From Tetrapyrgos nigripes (taxonomy: Eukaryota > Basidiomycota > Agaricomycetes > Agaricales > Campanellaceae), in NCBI GenBank assembly GCA_013368315.1, contig JAACJM010000175.1, positions 124,001-188,000 of the forward strand: 64,000 nt of DNA, read 5' to 3'. Positions 44,289 through 56,299 of this stretch are shown in pieces. The translations under genes were made by a program, and so were the position numbers. Below the pieces are notes generated by a model. It made no database searches. It was not told the DNA's origin and saw only the letters and a list, made by a program, of their open reading frames with translations. Every line of letters starts with the position of its first letter. Within the stretch, counting starts at the first letter, position 1.

Positions 44289-46536
44289 ATGGCTACAACA
44301 CTCACAACACTGTTACCGTCCAACTCTTTTCTTCTTGCCTATTCTCTTCCTCTTTTCTTTTCTTCTCTAGTTCTTACATTTGCTGGAGCTTTCCTGACTT
44401 TGGACCGCACTCGTTCCTTTGCTCCTCGTTACGATGCTATTCCCGGTTCTTTTGTGACTCCAACTAAACGCAAATTCCAGTTTGTCCTCGAAGGCGGCAT
44501 TGGAGGGCTACTCATTGGCTACTCCTTCGGTCTACACTTGTCTACCTTCCTCGCTCTACTCATTCCCAACAAAAACCCCAACCTCTCCAGTCTCTCCGAA
44601 AAATCGTTTTTGGCAACCTGGCTCCTCTCATCTCTCCTAACCACCTTTCTCGGAGGACGATACAAATACGCTGCACTCGCACTCGCAGGTCTAACAGGCG
44701 GAGTAGCCTTCTCCTTGTCCCTATGCGTCATCATCCATCCTTCCTTCCTCACTCGTATCGTTTTCACATGTGTCATCACTCCCATACTCACCGTCCTCGC
44801 CCTTCTCCCTCTCCAACGCTTTCAACGCCCATCCCTGCGGATGGCTGCCTCCAGTATAGGGGCATTTGGACTAGTAGTGTCCATAGCGCTGCTGTCGAAG
44901 ATTCCTTCTTGGGCGAATGTTTGGTCCAGGTATTGGTTGAAAGCGAGTGAAGAATGGGGAGGGGCAAAGGAGAGGGGGTTGAGTGCAGGGTTTTGTCTGT
45001 TTTTGTTGGCTGGGGTAGGCAGTGACTGGTTGTTGAGTAGGTTTGTTGGGGAGTGTCCTGATGAGGTGAGTATTCCTTCTTCAGTCTTCTTTCTCGATCT
45101 TACACTTCGTATAGAAATGGGACACCTACCTCGCCAACTACACCTCCAACCTTCCCAACCGAGCCGGGACCTTCAAACCCTTTGAATCCTTCTGGGACCG
45201 TTGGTTCTCCTCCAAACCTAAAACTCCTCTCTCTGGCGACCTCGAGTTTGACAGGGATAAAGATATCCTTTTCCCTGAAGACCCGAAATCTCCTCGTCAT
45301 CATAAACACCAACTAGGCCCAGGTTTTCCCGGCTCACGCTCTCAATCCTCCAACTCCAACCCCAAGCCGTGGTCGTCTACCCGGTTCTCAAACAATTCCA
45401 ACTCGTGGTCTGGAGCGTTCTCGGCTACGTCTACCATCGTTGAGGACGAGGAAACTAGCGACTTTGAGAAGCTTAAACCCAAGGATTCGGAGAAGGATAT
45501 TTTGGACAACATTCCTTCACTTGGGTACGCACCTTGGTCAACTCGGTCACCACCAGCGTTCCTCTCAAAGAGTCACAGCAAGAGCAAGGCTCAGGCTAAG
45601 GGCGGGAAGAAATCGAAGAAGGCGCGAAAAAGAGAGGCGATAAAGTTTGGAGGGGATTACAGCTCTTCCGAAGACGGGTCGGGTTCTGACTCCGACGAGT
45701 ATCCTCTGAAGAAGCACCCGAGGCCGATGGCCCAGCAGAGCCCTAGTATGGCTAGTATGACCACGCTAGTCGGGGCTCCACCTTCTCCTTCTCCTTCTCC
45801 CAACCTCAACTCACCTTTCTCCAACTCGCCTTTCACTCCGGGGTTAGGAAAAGCACTGGGCAAAAAGCAATCCATGGGCTTTCAACCCCGTCCCCGAGAC
45901 GACATCAGCCTAAAGGAGGAGATAGACTACGAGAAGGAGGTAGAGAAGTTGAGGGGATACAAGAGGAGGTCTCAGGCGTCGTCTTCGCCGAGGTCAACTT
46001 CACGAGATAAGGAGGTACCGGAATACTCAGACTACGAATCCGATATTACATCACTGAGACAGGATAGAGAGAGGCGAGACGAGAAGGAATGGACACCGGC
46101 TTTCCTGAAGGCTCAAAGACAACAGTCTGCTTCCGGTGTATCTGGGTTGAGTGGTGGGTCTGGTGCCTCGCAAGCGTCCGGATCAACACTTGTCAGCTCT
46201 GCTCCTACTACTTTTTCTGGATCACTACTACCTCTCGGTACAAGTCCAGCGGGTATGGGAATTGTCCCGGCAACGCCGTCACTCATACGTGCTCTGGATC
46301 GGGTAGCTATGGCGCAGAAGGATGCGTATCCCTCCGTGTCCGTCGCACCTGCTTCGTTGCCGAGAGTTGAGGAGGAGGACAAACATAAGCATGCGGAAAC
46401 GACCCCGACCCGTGTACACCGAGACCAAGACCAGGAGGAAGACACGAGAACGAAGAAAGAACGGAAGCAGGAACCGGGACATGGATGGGAAAACTTTTGG
46501 AGGGATGTGAAGGATAAGGCGCAGGCTCATTCGTAG
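44289..46536 (+). CDS. DUF4203/TM198-like multi-pass membrane protein
   Basis: Exon 1 is 44289-45065 and exon 2 is 45115-46536, with a 49-nt GT-AG intron; the product is 732 residues. Residues 1-260 hold about seven hydrophobic helices (for example LLAYSLPLFFSSLVLTFAGA, FVLEGGIGGLLIGYSFGLHL, ALALAGLTGGVAFSLSL), glycine-rich in the manner of DUF4203 (TM7S3/TM198) domains. The rest is a long polar tail with the block ESFWDRWFSSKP, a Lys-rich patch, Ser/Gly-rich low complexity and a C-terminal HGWENFWRDVKDK. The likely place is an internal or plasma membrane with a cytosolic tail. The role is unknown. Two partial copies lie at 39786 and 56300. Confidence 0.85.
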
Positions 46537-46539
46537 TCT

Positions 46540-47210
46540 GTGACTTGCTTTCCTTCCCCTCTCTTTTGTCAAGCTTGCTCTCGTTCCGGCTTCGGCCTCG
46601 GTCTCTAATGTCTGTATCGTTAAATGTTGGACCCTTTCCCCAGTGTTGTTTGTTGTTAGTAGTATTGGACTCGACTCAGCCATATCATATCATATCTTAT
46701 ACTCTCAGTTAGTCAGTAATTACTTTTAACCTAACCTAACCTTCTTTTTCTGTTTTCTGTATCAGTAGTGATACTTTAGCTTTTTACGATAGTTACGCTT
46801 ACACTTACGATTGGTTTACGATTAGTTTACGATTAGGACTACGACTACGACCTATCACGATGCTTTTGCTTTGTTTGTTGTACAGTACAGTACACCTTAA
46901 TACTATGTACATTTTCATTTTCATTTTCGAGATGCAGGCCAAGAGTACATGCTCTGAGGCGCAAGCTGTGACATGAGCGCCATGATATATACTGTATTCA
47001 TATATGCAGAATGAGAAATAAAAATCTGGAGCGCAATTCAAGCGTAAGCATAAGTTCCAAAAGAAAAGGCTTCAGACGAGGTGATCCATGACTCTCAATC
47101 CTGGGTTTGAACAGGAGACCTTGTGTCTAGAAAGAGCAGGTTGGGTCGGAGTGAGGCGGAGGAGAAGATGGTTTTGATCGTGATCGTTGACCAAATTAAC
47201 TTTGTTATTA
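46540..47210. other. Intergenic, no gene seen
   Basis: This is the 3' flank of the DUF4203 gene. It has a short run of CCTAA steps (46730-46742) and a TTTACGATTAG/TACGACTACGA run (46800-46850). Nothing coding. Confidence 0.4.
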
Positions 47211-47212
47211 CG

Positions 47213-47562
47213 AGGCCCTTTAGGCCGAGTTAACTTATGTCGACCCCTCAATTGAGTAGCAAAGGTTCTCACGGGTTCTAACTTTTACACGCCACCACAG
47301 CGCTCCAAAGTACCCGAACTGACGCTCAATACGTCATAGCTCATTTCTGCCTTGCCGCCCACCAACCACGACGAGCTTCAGGCGTATTTACCTTCCCTCA
47401 GCAGCCGTCGCAAGTCCAACTGCCGCTCTCTGAACCACTATGGGCTCCTCCACCCAACGTTCAAGGTGCTCTATCTAATTTTTTTAGTCAATTTTACAGT
47501 ATTACTTACTTATACAATGGGCCTCGTAATTTGCCATGCGAAGCAGTGGCACTTTTCCCCAG
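47213..47562 (-). repeat. MITE-like repeat, second copy of the 4795-5153 type
   Basis: It begins ATTACGAGGCCCTTTAGGCC then GAGTTAAC and ends TTTGCCATGCGAAGCAGTGG then CACTTTTCCCC, the reverse of the copy nested in the solo LTR. A second GAGGCC-type end starts right after it (47566), with the remainder displaced to 50047 by the insertion described next. Confidence 0.6.
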
Positions 47563-47649
47563 TTACGAGGCCTCTTAAAGCTTAAAGGCCTGTAAGGGAC
47601 CGGGCCACGAGAGTACAGGAAGAGGCTCGAACAAGGCCTAGCACCTTAG

Positions 47650-49530
47650 GGGGAAACTATGGAGTTGATTTTGCTATGGAACAAGTAGCTAAATACAACG
47701 TATAAGTACCTAACGAATGAATACGATCAATATGGAAACAATACAAGTAAGAACTATGAAACTAGCAGGAATGATCACTGACTAGTTAGATATATAGGGA
47801 GTTTAGGGAGGTGATCATGACATTATCTTCCCTTTTTCGAGGTTGAAAATGTATGAAGGAATGTGGAGTATGAGTAGAATGTGTAGTAACAAGAAAAGGA
47901 AGGCATAGAGGCATAGAGTATGGCATAGAGATGAGCATAAGTAAGGCATATGTTTGTGAATTGCTGTTGTAGGGAGCAAAACGAAGAGGGTAAATGTGAA
48001 GGTCAAAGTACGAGCACAAGTACGGGTGCAAGGAAGGAAGTATCAGAGTGAGAGCAAGGAAATGCGAGTGCAATGAAGCAATGATAAGTACAGGAAGATG
48101 TTCGAGCCAATTGTTCATCATGAATCCATGGCAGGACACAATCTAAAAACAAGGAAATGTTGCGTTAAGACCAAGGCCTATACCAACAAGGAGTAGTTAT
48201 CAGAAAATTGCAAGGAGAGATCAAGGCCTCAGCACATGCACTGATGAAAGCAAACACAATGTAGAGAGTGATTCATGTTCTGTGGAACAAGATCAACAAA
48301 TGGTCCGCAGACCACAAATACTAATGGGTCTGAGGAGTGGAAAAGTATGACTGGAAAAGGGACGGACAGGGCCAGAAGCTGGAAGATCTGTCGAGAATGA
48401 AGGTACATTGAAAGTACGAGACAATGTATTGATATGAGTACGAAGTCGTGAAGTGATGAGGGGTGTGGCGTGAATGAATGGACGAGTGCGAGTGCATAGT
48501 ATGAAGGTGTGAGGTAGAGAAATATGAATGGAGGGGAGGTGAAAGGTTGAGAAGGAGCCTGAAGTAGGATGTGAAGAAACGGAGATTGCGAAGGTATAAA
48601 AAATAAAATGGATAAAGAAAAGGATATCATACATGGTTCTCGTTTCCTCGAACCTATACATTCATCCTGACTATGAGAGTAATGGAACTCACTGAGATCA
48701 CTCTCAACGACTCATATTAGTCATTCCCTAGTGGTCATTCCTCATACTCGTACTACTCCTATTATCTTCCCTTTTACACGAATCAAATTCACGACTGCTA
48801 AAGAGGGAATTTGATGAGTCAAAAACGACGTTGATAGTACAAATGTGACGTTGAGATTGGAGTGAGAATGGGTGGGTACGAGCGAGAGTGAGAGGGAGGG
48901 AATAAATTGAATATAGGATGCGGGGTGAGTCGATGTGCACGAATGAGGTAAAGTTTCGCAAGATCGGTGACAATTCAACACGTTTCACATACCTCTGAGC
49001 TGATGAGGGTTACGTATGAAAGGTTAGTGTAAATCTGACCTCAAACGAAGGTTTAGAACATGCGGAAACTTGAAAGCGAACACCAAACGAAGGAGGAATG
49101 GCGAAAGAAGGATAGGAAGGAGATAGGGGCTAAATGACAGGGCCAAAAATTGGGAAGTCTGCCGGTGACAAAGGAATAAGCGAGAAGGACGAGGAAGGTG
49201 TTGGGGAGGTGAATAAAAGTTGGAGAAACTTTAGGAATGACGGGCGGCAACTGTTATGAGCGTCGAGATGGTGATGGTGATGAAGAAAGGAGTAATAGAA
49301 GAACGAGCGTCAAACGGTCCGAAAGGGGAAAATCCGAATGTGCGTATCAGTCGGCGAAGTGTTCCGAGGAGTGAAAGAAAAAGGAAGCGCTAGAGATGAA
49401 CGAAGGAGTGACAGCGCATAGAAGAACACACAGGGAGCAGGAGAGTGTTCAGGGGTTTTACAGCCAGAGGACAAAGGCTGAGGGAGCACAGAAGGAAATA
49501 GTGCACCAGGCAGTTTGTAGCAGAATCAAA
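47650..49530. other. Purine-skewed non-coding interior
   Basis: The plus strand is strongly G/A rich over almost 1.9 kb, so the minus strand gives several open frames full of Ser, Pro, Phe, Leu and His. These have no domain, share no frame, and look like compositional artefacts. The interior of a non-autonomous LTR element is the simplest explanation. Confidence 0.5.
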
Positions 49531-49594
49531 CTGTAAGGGACCGGGCCACGAGAGTACAGGAAGAGGCTCAAACAAGGCCTAGCACCTTAAATTC

Positions 49595-49718
49595 TGTAAA
49601 GGATTAGGTCAGCCTGCGATGAGACCCAACCTCCAACTAGACCAAAAGGCCACAATATTCGGTACGTGTGAATACTGTTGCAGGCTCTATATATGGAGTA
49701 AGGGACGTGACCCTTACA
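49595..49718 (-). repeat. 124-bp terminal direct repeat, left copy
   Basis: TGTAAAGGATTAGGTCAGCC to GTGACCCTTACA; it has TG...CA ends. On the minus strand it is preceded by the purine tract GAAGGGGAGGTAA (49719-49731), as a 3' LTR would be. Confidence 0.8.
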
Positions 49719-49922
49719 TTACCTCCCCTTCGAGGCAATCTCCTTTCTGGGTTCCTCAGGCCCAGATCGGTGTCCTTATATAGAAGACCCTGAATCGTTT
49801 CAGGTTTCCCACGCCTGTCCCAATCCTCAGCCACTGGTTCCGTGAAGGGCGAAATCCCGAAGCCCTATGAAAAGGGGAGTTCCTCGAGGATCGAACCAGT
49901 GACCGTTTTGTACCGAATATTC

Positions 49923-50046
49923 TGTAAAGGATTAGGTCAGCCTGCGATGAGACCCAACCTCCAACTGGACCAAAAGGCCACAATATTCGGTACATGTGAA
50001 TACCGTCGCAGGCGCTATATATGGAGTAAGGGACGTGACCCTTACA
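49923..50046 (-). repeat. 124-bp terminal direct repeat, right copy
   Basis: It has the same length and ends as 49595-49718 with about five substitutions. On the minus-strand reading it would be the 5' LTR of a TRIM-like unit. Confidence 0.8.
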
Positions 50047-50051
50047 AGGCC

Positions 50052-50810
50052 GAGTTAACTTATTAACTTACTAGCCGTCATCCACACGATGCTACGGGAA
50101 TTTTCCGATTTCATAAAGTAGCATACAACCGAATAAGATTAAAGAAAAAGTGACCTGTGCTATGCACTGAAAGTAAGCCATGCTTCTAGATGATAGTAAG
50201 TAAAGACTGCACTGTACCACGCTGCGAAAGAAAGGCCCCGTGCAACATTTCAGATCTAGAATGAGGGAGAGATCTCGCTTCTTGCAGCCTCATCTCCCCC
50301 CATACCCATACTATTCCTACCCACACAATTAAATAATAAGGTAACTGAGCCCTGATTGAGCCCCAGTACAATGATACAAAACTAATAAGCTTCTAGTACC
50401 TCTCAGAGCAATACAAAAGCCTGATGTAGATTGAATGGAAGTCTCTCGCAGTGCTTTCCCACTAAGCAGTGTTCCTCCTTCTTGCCCTGCTGCACCATGC
50501 ATGTATCCCCCCTTTTTATCAACCTTTTGTAGCAGAAACAGAACCTGAAAGAAGTGAAGTTCTCCTTATCCATTGATACTTAACTGTATTACACTGCTGC
50601 TCCGAAGATTGCCTCAACTTGCTACAATTTTCTTGCCTGTGGAGGGCATTGGCTCTAGTACTTCTAGATAGGATTGGCTTCAAGGAAAAGGAAAGCATTG
50701 GCTTGCAATGTTAGTAATAGCAATAAGAGACCGATCCATCAGAGCAATCACTTAAACGAGGTGGAGCGACAGTGATGCAAGGGGCAGGCCATCAGACAAA
50801 ATTACCCTCT
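50052..50810. other. Intergenic, no gene seen
   Basis: No reading frame with recognisable content was found. Confidence 0.35.
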
Positions 50811-50814
50811 GTGA

Positions 50815-51185
50815 TAAGCGGATTATAATCCCCATAACCCCCAAAATGCCTAAAACAATTATGGTATATTATAACTAGATTACTTCAATCTAGCTTTCTG
50901 GTAATGAGTTTACAATGTAGATAATAGTAGTGGACTTTGGGAATTATGCCCAGGATTATAACTGAATTATGGGCTTTATAAAGCTTGAAATCATTATATG
51001 TTCTGAAAGTATTCTGAGTATTATAATGGTATTATAATCCTATTTTGAGGGTTATAACATAGGGAACTATGGTAATAGTTATAATCATATTATAGTGGTA
51101 TTATGGGGGTTATAACAGTTGGAATAGTTCCAGGGGATGTAATCATTGCGGGGATTATCAGGCCATGGTCATAGGGTTATACAGG
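50815..51185. repeat. AT-rich TTATAATC motif cluster
   Basis: GATTATAATCCCC opens the region (50820) and GGGGGTTATAAC and GGGGATTATC close it (51105-51165). TTATAAT, GGTTATAA or ATTATAAT recur more than ten times between. This resembles a transposon subterminal region. It lies about 650 bp downstream of the DUF6698 remnant and may be one end of an element carrying it. Confidence 0.5.
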
Positions 51186-51189
51186 CAAT

Positions 51190-51845
51190 ATACCAATGGC
51201 CAGGTATTCATTGATCACACAATATACATCGAAAATAATGTCAATTCACTATAGAATACATACAATAATCTACTCCAATCCATTATACTTCCAGTCAAGT
51301 ACAAACATACAACATATTACAGGAACATACCATTCCAAGCGAGACAGCAAAGTACAATAGCAGAACATGACCAAGAAAGAATGCTGAGGAAGAAGTCAGT
51401 AAAGTTCAAGAGGGAAAATCAACAAGTAGACTCACTGATAAAAGTATGTGAAAACATCTGGCAAATCAAACGGTGTTGTTAATAAAGTCAGCAAGAAAAA
51501 AGAATGGTCTCACTCACCGAGCAAGAAGACACAGTCCCTAGAGCTACCACAGGAAAAGATTAGTGAGGTCAGCAAAGGCGAAAGCTAAAGAGACTTACCA
51601 ACAAAGCATGCAAAGGCAACTATAAATAACAAATAAAAACATTAGTTAAGAGAAAAAGAGAAATAAAACGAGGCAACTTACAGACTGAAGACTGGAAAGA
51701 CCACTATAAATACCAGAAAGATGTCAATGCATGAATGCGCAAAGAATAAAAACAAAACACTTACAGTATGAAGAACGCAAATACCACTGAAGATATTAAA
51801 AGAAAACATGAATGATGGGAATAGAAGACGAAAAAAGAGAAGACT
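51190..51845. other. No gene confidently seen
   Basis: A/G-rich DNA with repeated short intron-like GTAAG/CTCAC and TTAC junctions on the minus strand (near 51430, 51520, 51600, 51675, 51760). They could bound tiny 3' exons of the DUF6698 gene, but no protein similarity supports this. Confidence 0.3.
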
Positions 51846-51854
51846 AACATTAGT

Positions 51855-53330
51855 GAGGACAAATACAGAGACCAGTAGGCTTGGGAGCAGGAGGACAGAA
51901 AGCAGCACCTCCTTGACCACCAGATGTCCCTCCACCTCGACCACCAGTACTATGAGCATCTAGGCCCAACTCAGGTTCCAGGTTCTCAATGCTTTGTATG
52001 GTAGCAAGGGCAGCATCAACGTCAGGACCATCAGCACCAGCACCTTCACCATCACCATCACCTTCACTCCCAAATCCATCCCTGTTACTGTCACCATTCC
52101 CATTATCCTCTCCTCCACCTCCACACATACCCTCACCCTGAGCCTGAGCCCTCGCCGCCCATTGCAACTGCAGCTGCTTCAATGCCTCTTCTTTTGCCTT
52201 TGCCTCTGCTGCTTGGTGTGCAACCTCCTCAGCATGTTTCTGAGCTCGGGCACCATCAGCAGTAATGAGTTTGCTGAACTGCGAGGCACCAGGAATGACC
52301 TTCTCATTGACGACGTGTTTGTTCTTGAGCTTCTTCTTGGGGAAGATTTGCCTGGAGCAAGAAGTGAGTAACATTAACAAAGATGAATGGAAAATTTAGA
52401 CATACTTGTTCCACCATTTTAAGGTCTTTTGCACAAAGGTGGAGTTGGTGTTGCTGAGAAGAGTGATAACAAGGTAATAGAGTTCATTTAGGTCGTAGTC
52501 GTCATCGAGGGATTTGAATGACTCCATGGTTGACATCATGAAGCGAGCCTTGAAGATGGTAATATGCAATAAAAGCAAATGCATCAAGGACAATGTAAGA
52601 ACTCACAAGGATGACAGCATAGGCAATGGTTTGAGGAGTGACACTGGTGAGACCATGTAGTTCAGCATTGGATTTCCATGTTTTCTGGCCCTGGTCCTCC
52701 AGCATGAATGTTGGACCCTTGAAGATGGTGTTATAGGTCTACACAAACTGAGTAATCAGCATCTGTAAAGAAAAGAAAAAAAGAATACATACCCTGACGA
52801 GAGAGGGTCCACGCAGGAATCCTGAGAGTTTTGCCTTGAGTGTATTTCCAGGTTTGAAAAGGCGGAGGTCATATAGGAAAGCATCGAGGCAGTCTGCAGT
52901 GAGCTGAACCCCATCTTGTTGGATATGGCTGATGACAGTGGTGCTAGAGGAGCTTGAGGTGAGTAAAACAAACAAGAAAAAGAAAGTTAACAGCAACATA
53001 CTCTTTCAGGATCCTCTTTGGCTTTTCATCCTCCTCTACTTCCTCTTCACCTTGTCCATCTCCACCCTCTTCCACCTCTTTTTCCTCCTCTTCATTCTCC
53101 TCTACTATTCAGTCGCCTCATTGTTGTCCTCCTCATCTTCGGAAACAGCTCCATCGACCAGAAGGGAAACACCTTCCACCTCAAGTTCCTTGAGCATGCG
53201 GGCATGGTGCTTGCGAGGACACCAAAGGGCAGCAATGAACGGGTGGTTTACACCTCGGTCTGACTTGCTACAGCTGGTCTCATTAATAGGAGGATTGAGA
53301 GAGGTGGAGTTCAGATTGGGGTTGATAATG
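51855..53330 (-). pseudogene. DUF6698 protein, decayed
   Basis: Minus-strand exons match the basidiomycete DUF6698 family. They carry DRGVNHPFIAALWCPRKHHA (near 53200-53265), TADCLDAFLYDLRLFKPGN, LSGFLRGPSLV, SNAELHGLTSVTPQTIAYAV and SFKSLDDDYDLNELYYL, ending with LKWWNK joined to QIFPKKKLKNKHV. The C-terminus is a Gly/Asp-rich tail to about 51855. Frame stops occur after EDNNEATE (near 53110; the acidic EEEEKEVEEGGDGQ continues in another frame) and upstream at about 53340. The gene therefore looks broken unless unusual introns bridge these points. The function of DUF6698 is unknown; such genes are repeated in mushroom genomes. Confidence 0.65.
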
Positions 53331-53429
53331 TTGGAAATTCAAGACTTGAGGGTGCTGAGGTCATCTCAACAGGCATCAGTCCCTTGGATGTACGGATAGA
53401 CAGAAAGGATTATGTCACCTGGTCCCAAT

Positions 53430-54360
53430 TTCCAAACCCAACAATGTGTACAGATCCAAGGATCTGCCTGAATGCTTTCCACATGGCTGCACCAGTACTC
53501 AGTGTGCAGTAGATCAAGTGGAAGAGGAAGAGGAGGTTGTTTGTAGTCAGATGAACTCTCAGGAGGATCAAAGCAAATCCGAGAGAATGCAGTAGACAGG
53601 ATGAAAGAGAATATATGAGGGGAAGACAGTTGTTGCTACACTGTTACTCGAAGTACACAGTGGATCAGCAGTCTACTCAAAGTAGTGTCTGCTTAGCAAT
53701 CAAAATGTATTCAAATTGCAGTAAGGCTCATGAAGGCACAGCAGATCAACTTGAGCTTTTTAGAGACGGTGAAGCAGGAGGCAGAGCGGCAGATGCCACA
53801 CTACACCCAAAATTGCAAACATGTTAAATCAGAGCCATTCCAATCAGCAAAAGACATGCTCACTGATTATTAGAAGCAATAGCATTAAATCTTCTCTTCC
53901 AGGCAGGAGGCCCTTCAGTTTGGGCAGCAATTTGGACTTACCGCTATGCGTCCAAATCCCCAATTATTGATTGATCAGATAATTTTGCCTCCGTTCGGGG
54001 CCCTTCAAGTTGCTCCCATCTTGCTTCCATAGATTATTCCAAGTTATTCTGCCTCCGTATGTGTAATGCTTCAGCAATCGCAGTATCTTCTGTTGACTCA
54101 GATTTGCATTTTTTGCACAACTTCATAGGTTCTTCTCACTAGCTGGATAGTGTGAAGCAGCATGACGCAGTGGTAGTGGGCTGGGCCCATATGCACGTAA
54201 ATTCAGAGTCAAATGCCACTGCCACTATGATTTATCAGAATGATAGAAAGCTACAGTGGCTGGTACAGCATCCTTGTCTATAATTTTAACATATTATACT
54301 CATATTTGTTTCAATATTCCAATCAGTGATTATAAGCCAGCTACCATCTTGTTTCTAGGC
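53430..54360. other. No gene confidently seen
   Basis: Possible upstream DNA of the DUF6698 remnant. Short frames lack domains. CAAATTATCTGATCAATCAAT-like AT-rich sequence lies near 53960-54060. Confidence 0.3.
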
Positions 54361-54399
54361 TTCAAGAGTGACCCATTACTCTGGAGTCTGAGTGTAGTG

Positions 54400-56045
54400 T
54401 GTTAACCATGTAGGTGATTTCGGAAAATGAAGACTGCTGTAAATCACAACGAGAAAATTCCAATTTGACTATGTAGTACAAGGCAACCAGATCATGTTTC
54501 AACAGTGATGTCAAGAAACTCAAGCAATTGATGTATCCCTCTCGCTCTGATGCTGATTTGATGTGAGTGGTAAGGGTTCCACATAATCTCTGTCCTGTCC
54601 CTCTCCTGCAGCCCATTTCAATCCAGCTCTGAAATTGATCATAGTACATGCAATCCCACTTATTTCTGGCCCAATACCCAACAGTGGCAGATATAGTGGA
54701 CGAGAGAGTGTGTAAAGGATTAATACGAAGACAGCCCAGATCCTGTTTGTAAGTAGATAATGATTAGCATTTAGTGAGTTGTATTTGATTGTGTAAATGT
54801 CTTTGTTGTCTTGCGCAAATAAAACTCAACTTGAACAGAAACTTACAGGTAGAGAGCTGCACATTCTACAAAGATGACTAGGATTTTCTAGATCAGAATT
54901 CATGTTCAGTTTCACATTTTCTCACTTTAAAATACAATAAACTTACTATTGCAGTACTAACTCCCAGAAAACGCGAAGTTCTTTTTTGAATTTTCACTAT
55001 TTTCCATATAATGAAAGCTAAAGTTGAAACGATAATTCATGTCATTCCAAGTGTGTAAGTATATGAGATTGTGGCAATGTAATCACATACCAGTGCAATA
55101 AGCATTTGTGCTTAAAGCCAAGAAAAGCAATCAACTCTCATGGTATAAGTGAATAATCAGAACCTCAAAAATAATTACCAGAATGTCAGGAATACTCCAC
55201 CAAATGCGAAGCTATCGAAGAGGTGAGAGGAATTGACTGTTTCCGAAGCAATGCCGCAAGCTATATGAATATTTTTGTCACTGTTGAGTTCTTAAACCAA
55301 AAATGAAAATACTTGCCTACAACGCCACACATTGTCAGAATAGGGACAATGACTGCCTTGAATTTGCGTCCCCAAATTATCCATAGCCTATATGTCTGGA
55401 AGTATGGTCAGGTCGAGTAGGTAAGTGATTTTAGTATTTGCGACTATACAGACTCAAGACTGGTATACTTACAATGAGACAGTCACCAGTCAAGATTGAA
55501 GCTATAACAAAAACATTCTGTAGGCTATTGGAGTCTGCATTGATGACAAATTGCTCGCGCTCAGTATCGTTATGGGTCTCAACAGATGCTGTATATGTAA
55601 GGGCAACACTGATTACCCAATGCTGTCAGAAGTATGTACGAGTTTCTTAGTGAAAATGACATGTAGGTTTGTAAGAGTAACATACCGCAGTAATCACGAT
55701 AAAAAGCAAGACAGTGCCAATAGTCAGTGGACGCTTTAGTAGCGCCATAAGCACAGTGATACATGGATTTCTGTGTAGGGAAGAGCCTGAAATAGGATGT
55801 TTCTCTCTTTGCAGTATGAAGACTATTGAGACAAGCCAAAGAACAAGGAAGCAACCATAGATGAAAGTTGATAAGATAGTGGACATGAAATTGGCAGAGA
55901 CGGAGAGCGACATCTTCAAGGATTGGGTGGAGTCGCAGTCTGCGATGCATTTTACTTATGAGATACTTACATGGATGATACCTATAGCATCCGACCCTTT
56001 GTTACCATTTTTCACATCCTTCTACTTTGATCATCATCCTACATA
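54400..56045 (-). CDS. 7TM integral membrane protein, copy C
   Basis: This multi-exon gene is of the same family as 32526-34278. From the N-terminus it shows SVSANFMSTILSTFIYGCFL and IGTVLLFIVITA (helices, 55685-55900), the exon VALTYTASVETHNDTEREQF then NVFVIASILTGDCLI (55475-55605), and YRLWIIWGRKFKAVIVPILT (55330-55390). Later exons run near 54850-55110, with C-terminal FRAGLKWAAGEGQ near 54600, comparable to IVRAGLG of copy B. Introns are short GT-AG. The exact start and stop were not resolved. I saw no insertion, so it may be functional. Ligand and role unknown. Confidence 0.6.
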
Positions 56046-56299
56046 AAAGCTACAGATACGTCACCATTGCTGCCTGCAATTGTACCCGCAAAGTAACTAC
56101 AGCACCACGTCCACTCGCAATTGTAAAAGTTTTGGTTTTTCTAGGCATATTGAAAATACTTACGGAAAGAACGAGAAGGGCTTCCCAGACATAGCGACGT
56201 CGTGAGAAGGTAGTCTCCAATGTACAAACTGACGCTACATTGACACTCTACGTGTGAAGTGAAAGTAAAAGCCGCGGCCTGGCCGCTGGATTCGATTTC

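Larger units (their letters stand above)
47591..50046. mobile_element. LTR-like composite insertion, 2456 bp
   Basis: The ends are TGTAAGGGACC (47591) and GTGACCCTTACA (50046), flanked by AGGCC on both sides (47586-47590, 50047-50051), a 5-bp TSD. It splits a MITE-like end (TTAAAGGCC|GAGTTAAC). A 58-bp block at 47591-47648 is repeated at 49531-49588. Its right part is a TRIM-like unit: two 124-bp direct repeats (49595-49718, 49923-50046) enclosing about 200 bp. It has no coding domains. Confidence 0.6.

Noticed and set aside
46728..46742. CCTAACCTAACCT, resembling telomeric repeat
   Set aside because: Only about two and a half units, in a mid-contig intergenic region.
47786..49250. Several open frames of 60-133 residues on the minus strand
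   Set aside because: They follow from strong purine skew of the plus strand. They have no domains or shared frame, and low-complexity Ser/Pro/Phe/Leu content.
49885..49905. tRNA-like B box (GGTTCGATCC on the minus strand) with an A-box-like TGGCCTTTTGG about 75 nt upstream, suggesting a tRNA or SINE
   Set aside because: No cloverleaf can be drawn, the B box is one base short, and the A-box match lies inside the direct repeat, which is better explained as an LTR.
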